The position numbers and the translations under genes are program-made. Source: Pseudomonadota bacterium (GTDB lineage: Bacteria > Pseudomonadota > Alphaproteobacteria > Rhodobacterales > Rhodobacteraceae). From it: a stretch of DNA of 64,000 nt. The notes beneath the pieces are model-generated. The model had not been told where the DNA came from. It made no database searches and saw only the letters and a list, made by a program, of their open reading frames with translations. The stretch spans positions 186,001 to 250,000 of the forward strand of contig JAIUPD010000006.1 of assembly GCA_020161615.1 (NCBI GenBank), written 5' to 3'. This document shows positions 60,762-64,000 of this stretch, one piece after another. Position 1 is the stretch's first letter, and each line of letters begins with the position of its first letter.

Positions 60762-60778
60762 GTTCCGATTAGCGGAAC
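60762..60778. promoter_or_regulatory. IclR-type operator GTTCCGATTAGCGGAAC
   Basis: A perfect inverted repeat GTTCCG/CGGAAC with a 5-base spacer, 35 bases before the IclR start. This is a good candidate for autoregulation. Confidence 0.65.
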
Positions 60779-60781
60779 TTT

Positions 60782-60792
60782 ATTCTGAAAAT
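60782..60792 (+). promoter_or_regulatory. ATTCTGAAAAT motif, second copy
   Basis: Exact 11-base match to the minus-strand motif at 57984-57994, 4 bases after the IclR palindrome. It could be a site shared with the oxygenase/hydrolase promoter region. Confidence 0.4.
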
Positions 60793-60812
60793 TCGCGAAG
60801 GCAGGAAGTCCC

Positions 60813-61643
60813 ATGCAGCAAGACGTCGAGCAGACGGCCGAGGGCGACAGCCCCCTCGACGACAGCAGCGATCCGAAATTCGTCACCGCGCTGGCGCGAG
60901 GATTGTCGCTGCTGCGCGCCTTCCGGCCGAACGAGGTGCATCTGTCCAACCACACCCTCGCACAGCGCGCCGGTCTGCCCAAGGCGACGGTCACCCGGCT
61001 GACCTATACGCTGTGCAAGCTGGGCTACCTGGTGCAATCCGAGCCCAGTGGCGAATACCGTCTGGGGCCGGGCGTGCTGACGCTGGGCTATGGCGTCCTC
61101 TCGGGGATGGAGCTGAAGGAACGCGCGGCGCTGGAGCTGGCCGAGGTCTGCAAGGGCGAGAACGTGAATGTCGCCGCCGCTCTGGGCGAGCGTTACGGTC
61201 AATCCGTGGTCTATCTCGCCACGCATCGCTTCCCCAATTCGGTGTCGATGGTCTTTCACCTCGGCGCGCAGGTGCCGCTTTTCCATTCCTCGATCGGCCG
61301 GGCGATCCTGATGGGGCTCACCGAGGACGAGCAGGCGGCCTTGCTGGACGAAGCGCAGCGCGCCACTGAAAGCGCCGACGAACGGGCGCGGCTGGCGCAG
61401 GGCCTGTCCCGCGCGCGCGAGGATTTCGCGCGCTGGGGTTTCTGCACGTCTTTCGGGGAATGGCGCAAGGAAATCAACGGTGTCGCGGCGCCGGTCCGGC
61501 CGATTCAGGGACGCTCTCTCTATGCGATCAACGTGGGCGGCTTCGGGTTCCTCAACCCGCCCGAGGACCTGCTGGCCCATTACGCCCCCCGCCTGCTGCG
61601 GGCGGCGCGGGCGCTGTCGCTGAGGCCCGAGACGGATGGCTGA
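60813..61643 (+). CDS. IclR-family transcriptional regulator
   Basis: 276 residues. The N-terminal winged helix is ALARGLSLLRAF, NHTLAQRAGLPKATVTRLTY (about 46-65), then the IclR signature LGYLVQSEPSGEYRLGPGVL. The effector domain has the characteristic PLFHSSIGRAIL and GEWRKEINGVAAPVR (metal/ligand pocket). Many members regulate aromatic acid catabolism. It overlaps the thioesterase by 8 bases. Confidence 0.94.
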   Translation: MQQDVEQTAEGDSPLDDSSDPKFVTALARGLSLLRAFRPNEVHLSNHTLAQRAGLPKATVTRLTYTLCKLGYLVQSEPSGEYRLGPGVLTLGYGVLSGMELKERAALELAEVCKGENVNVAAALGERYGQSVVYLATHRFPNSVSMVFHLGAQVPLFHSSIGRAILMGLTEDEQAALLDEAQRATESADERARLAQGLSRAREDFARWGFCTSFGEWRKEINGVAAPVRPIQGRSLYAINVGGFGFLNPPEDLLAHYAPRLLRAARALSLRPETDG

Positions 61644-62043
61644 GGAGACGACCGCCGCCGCCGCGCCCCATGGCTTCCTGCATCTGCTGGGGCTCAAGCG
61701 CGCCCATTTCGCCGAGGGCATCGCCCGGTTCGAACTGGAGGCTGCGGCGCAGCACATGAACCGGATGGGCATCCCGCATGGCGGGGTCTATGCGACGATG
61801 CTCGACAGCGCGCTGGGGGCGGCGGGCTGCTGGGCGGGGGCGCCCGACCGTTTCCGCCCGGCGGTCACCCTGACCCTGAATGTCAGCTTCATCGGCAGGC
61901 CGCAGGGTCAGCGCCTGATTGCCGAGGGGCGGCGCGTGGGGGGCGGGCGGTCGATCTATTTCTCGGAAGGCGAGGTGCGCGACGAACTGGGCGTGCTGGT
62001 GGCCCAGGCCACCGGCTCGTTCAAGGTGGTGACCCAGCGCTAG
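61636..62043 (+). CDS. PaaI-family (hotdog) acyl-CoA thioesterase
   Basis: 135 residues, a single hotdog domain. The active-site pattern is MGIPHGGVYATMLDSALGAA (about 50-69), with HGG and the catalytic aspartate in MLDSA. PaaI-type thioesterases release aryl- or acyl-CoA and protect CoA pools. It is in the IclR operon, and its 3' end overlaps the converging ligase gene by 23 bases. Confidence 0.9.
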   Translation: MAEETTAAAAPHGFLHLLGLKRAHFAEGIARFELEAAAQHMNRMGIPHGGVYATMLDSALGAAGCWAGAPDRFRPAVTLTLNVSFIGRPQGQRLIAEGRRVGGGRSIYFSEGEVRDELGVLVAQATGSFKVVTQR

Positions 62044-63502
62044 GCAGAGCCAGCGCCACCAGTTCGGCCTTGCGGATCTTGCCGGCCGCGGTCATCGGCA
62101 TCGCCTCGACCACCACCAGATGCTGCGGCCGCTTGTAGGGCGCGAGGCGCGCGTTCAGCCAGTCGCTGACCGAAGCGGCCTCGGTGCCGGGCGCAAGGGT
62201 GACGAAGGCCAGAACCTCTTCATTGTCGTCCGTCGGTCGGCCGGTCACGGCGGCCTGGAGCACGCCCGGGCAGGAAAGCAGCACTGATTCCACCTCGACC
62301 GGATAGACATTGAAGCCTGAACGGATGATCAATTCCTTCGCCCGGCCGACCAGATGCAGGGCGCCGTCCGGGTCTTGCCGCACCAGATCGCCGGTACGCA
62401 GGAAGCCGTCCTCGGTCAGGGCCTCGGCCGTCAGCCCCGGCGCGCGGTAATAGCCAAGCATCACCCCCGGCCCCCGGACCAGCAGCTCGCCGACGCCCGC
62501 GGCATCGGGCCGGTCCAGCCGCAGCCGCAGCCCCGGGAAAGGATAGCCGACCGAGCCATCGGCACGCAGCGGCCCCTGGGTGGTCGAGGCGATGCCGGGT
62601 CCGGCCTCGGTCATGCCATAGCCGTTGTGCAGCGGCAGACCGAAGACCGCTTCCACCTGCGCCTTCAATGCTGGATCGAGCGGCGCCCCGCCGCAACCCA
62701 GCTGCCGCAGTTGCGGGGCCTGCGGCGGCACCCCCTCAAGCCGGGCAAGAATCTGGCGATAGACCTGCGGCACGACCGACAGCACACTCGCCCCTTGCGC
62801 CAGACCCTCAAGCACCCCCTCGACGCTGAAACGCGCCATCAGCCGGACTGAAGCGCCCGCCTGCAGCCCGGCCAGAAGGCCCGTCGCCAGCGCCATGATA
62901 TGCGTCGCGGGAATGGCCAGCAGCAATTGGTCCTGCGGGCCAAGCCCGCGCATCTCGGCCGCGATCTGGGCGTTCCAGACCAGCGACCGATGGCTCAGCA
63001 TGACCCCTTTCGGCTGGCCGGTGGTTCCCGAAGTATAGACCAACGCCGCGACCTGCGCGGCCGGGTCCTCCGCCACCCGTTCGGGTTTCGAGGGGGCGGG
63101 GCGGGCAGCAAGCCCCAGGGCGCCCAGGCGGCCCGCGCTCTCTGCGCCGTCCCGCTCGGCATGGGCGCGGGCGGCGGGGGCGGCCATGGTATAGAGCGTC
63201 ATGCGCGGTTCGGCATGCGCGCTCAACCCCGCCAGTTCGGCCGCCGTGAGGCGAGCGTTCACCGGCACGAACCAGGCCCGCAACCGGGACGTGGCCAGGG
63301 CGATGATGGCCACGGCGGCGCTGTTCTCCGCGATCAGCATCACGCGGTCACCCGGCGCGACACCCGCCTCGCGTAGGGCCTCAGCAGCCTCCGCCACCGC
63401 CGCCCTGAGCGCGCCATAGGTCAGGCAAAGGCCATCGGGTTCGACAAGAGCCGGCGCCGTCGCCGGATGCCCCGCAATCAGCTCATCCAACCACGCCATC
63501 AT
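62021..63502 (-). CDS. Class I adenylate-forming acyl-CoA ligase
   Basis: 493 residues (two adjacent ATG codons at 63502 and 63499; the GGGAGG spacing favours the second). Motifs are YTSGTTGQPKGVMLSH (about 155-170), NGYGMTEAGPG, LRTGDLVRQD and GRAKELIIRSGFNVYP, with the C-terminal AAGKIRK lysine. It is of the short (medium/aryl acid) type. Its relation to modules A and B is unknown, but it is divergent from an IclR gene and converges with the thioesterase. Confidence 0.93.
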   Translation of the reverse strand: MMAWLDELIAGHPATAPALVEPDGLCLTYGALRAAVAEAAEALREAGVAPGDRVMLIAENSAAVAIIALATSRLRAWFVPVNARLTAAELAGLSAHAEPRMTLYTMAAPAARAHAERDGAESAGRLGALGLAARPAPSKPERVAEDPAAQVAALVYTSGTTGQPKGVMLSHRSLVWNAQIAAEMRGLGPQDQLLLAIPATHIMALATGLLAGLQAGASVRLMARFSVEGVLEGLAQGASVLSVVPQVYRQILARLEGVPPQAPQLRQLGCGGAPLDPALKAQVEAVFGLPLHNGYGMTEAGPGIASTTQGPLRADGSVGYPFPGLRLRLDRPDAAGVGELLVRGPGVMLGYYRAPGLTAEALTEDGFLRTGDLVRQDPDGALHLVGRAKELIIRSGFNVYPVEVESVLLSCPGVLQAAVTGRPTDDNEEVLAFVTLAPGTEAASVSDWLNARLAPYKRPQHLVVVEAMPMTAAGKIRKAELVALALPSAGSPP

Positions 63503-63765
63503 CGCCCTCCCATCCTGCTCGCGGCGAGACTAGGCGAGCACGGCAGGCGGGGTCAAGTCCATGGAATATAGTACCGTCAGGCGAAACATTACGCCAAGGC
63601 GAGATCCTGGCGCGCGCGCCCGGAACCGCGTCGGACCGAGCGACGAGCCGACCACACCGGCGCCTGTTGACTTTACCCGGCGACAGGACAATTTTTCGCA
63701 CGATATGATATCAGCAACGGCGCGGCGGCCGCCGCAGCCCTTTCCACTGGACAGAAAGCAAGATC
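63503..63765. promoter_or_regulatory. Divergent promoter region, ligase and IclR gene
   Basis: 263 bases. It contains the palindrome GATATgATATC (63702-63712) and a TTGACT (63667-63672) that could be the -35 of the IclR gene; no clear -10 is seen. No gene fits. Confidence 0.4.
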
Positions 63766-64000
63766 GTGACCGCATTGTCGACGCAAACAACGCTGATGAT
63801 CCTGGATCTCTTCCAGGGACCGCAGGCCGAGCTTTCGACCGAAGACATCGCCTCGGCCCTCGGAAAGCCGGTCTCCACCTGTTACCGGTATCTCAAGGTC
63901 ATGAGCGACATGGGGTATCTGGTCAGCACCTCGGGCTCGGGCTACAGCCTTGGCCCGAAGATCATGCTGCTGGGCTATCACCTGCGCCAGAACGATCCGG
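63766..64000 (+). CDS. IclR-family transcriptional regulator, N-terminal part (window edge)
   Basis: The frame is open from a GTG at 63766 to the window end, 78 codons. The readable protein begins MTALSTQTTLMILDLFQG and contains the helix-turn-helix DIASALGKPVSTCYRYLKVM and the wing MGYLVSTSGSGYSLGPKIM, matching IclR. The upstream ribosome site is weak, so the start is uncertain. It is divergent from the acyl-CoA ligase and probably controls it. Confidence 0.85.
   Translation, partial: MTALSTQTTLMILDLFQGPQAELSTEDIASALGKPVSTCYRYLKVMSDMGYLVSTSGSGYSLGPKIMLLGYHLRQNDP

Noticed and set aside
1-64000. tRNA, rRNA, CRISPR array, phage or intact insertion sequence
   Set aside because: No cloverleaf-like, repeat-spacer or transposase/integrase signal was seen on either strand; small RNAs cannot be excluded by eye.

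Overview
The window is high-G+C (roughly two thirds G+C by eye), densely packed, gene-rich DNA with many 4-base stop/start overlaps (ATGA), alternative GTG starts and an unusual number of TRAP transporters. Gene content (TRAP and TAXI permeases, Liv ABC transporter, carotenoid-cleavage-type oxygenases, CoA ligases, thiolases, GntR/LacI/LysR/TetR/IclR/HxlR regulators) and style point to an alphaproteobacterium, most likely of the Rhodobacterales. This is inference: no rRNA, tRNA or core marker gene is present. No CRISPR array, phage or intact insertion sequence was seen. The whole window reads as an accessory catabolic region.

Region 1 (1-11822): the tail of a TRAP permease plus an M20 amidohydrolase run rightwards. 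A tightly coupled leftward operon (8740 to 1514) holds TetR regulator, RidA, FAD-dependent D-amino-acid-dehydrogenase-like enzyme, class III aminotransferase, D-aminoacylase-like amidohydrolase, G3E (CobW-like) GTPase and phosphotriesterase-family hydrolase. A complete TRAP system (8907-11769) is divergent from it. Together they look like uptake and hydrolysis of an N-acylated or D-amino compound. Region 2 (11838-19413): amidase with divergent GntR regulator; then a LacI-controlled DapA-family lyase and TAXI-TRAP operon with two perfect GGGAACGTTCCC operators.

Region 3 (19417-33540): a leftward aromatic-type degradation cluster (C-C-type hydrolase, extradiol-type VOC enzyme, Rieske ferredoxin, FAD monooxygenase, cupin, FAH-family hydrolase, MBL hydrolase, epimerase, a decayed TRAP permease fragment, CMD-family protein) divergent from a NodD/NahR-like LysR regulator. 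Next come a TRAP binding protein, a lower-G+C SDR gene, a fused TRAP permease and a cyclase-family hydrolase.

Region 4 (33907-60739) is the most interesting part. Two parallel modules each combine carotenoid/stilbene-cleavage-type dioxygenase(s), an acyl-CoA ligase, an SCP2-type thiolase, a nitronate-monooxygenase-like flavoprotein, a transporter and an unusual tandem HxlR regulator with two zinc-ribbon-like tails. Module A (49813 to 33907, leftward) has two oxygenases, a PaaN-like aldehyde dehydrogenase, an extra thiolase and a Liv ABC transporter. Module B (57916 to 50039 leftward, 58155 to 60739 rightward) has one oxygenase and a TRAP transporter. A reasonable model is oxidative cleavage of a conjugated C=C bond to aldehydes, oxidation or activation to CoA esters, and thiolytic or retro-aldol shortening. 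Region 5 (60813-64000): IclR regulator with an apparent own operator, PaaI-type thioesterase, another acyl-CoA ligase and the start of a second IclR regulator cut by the window edge.
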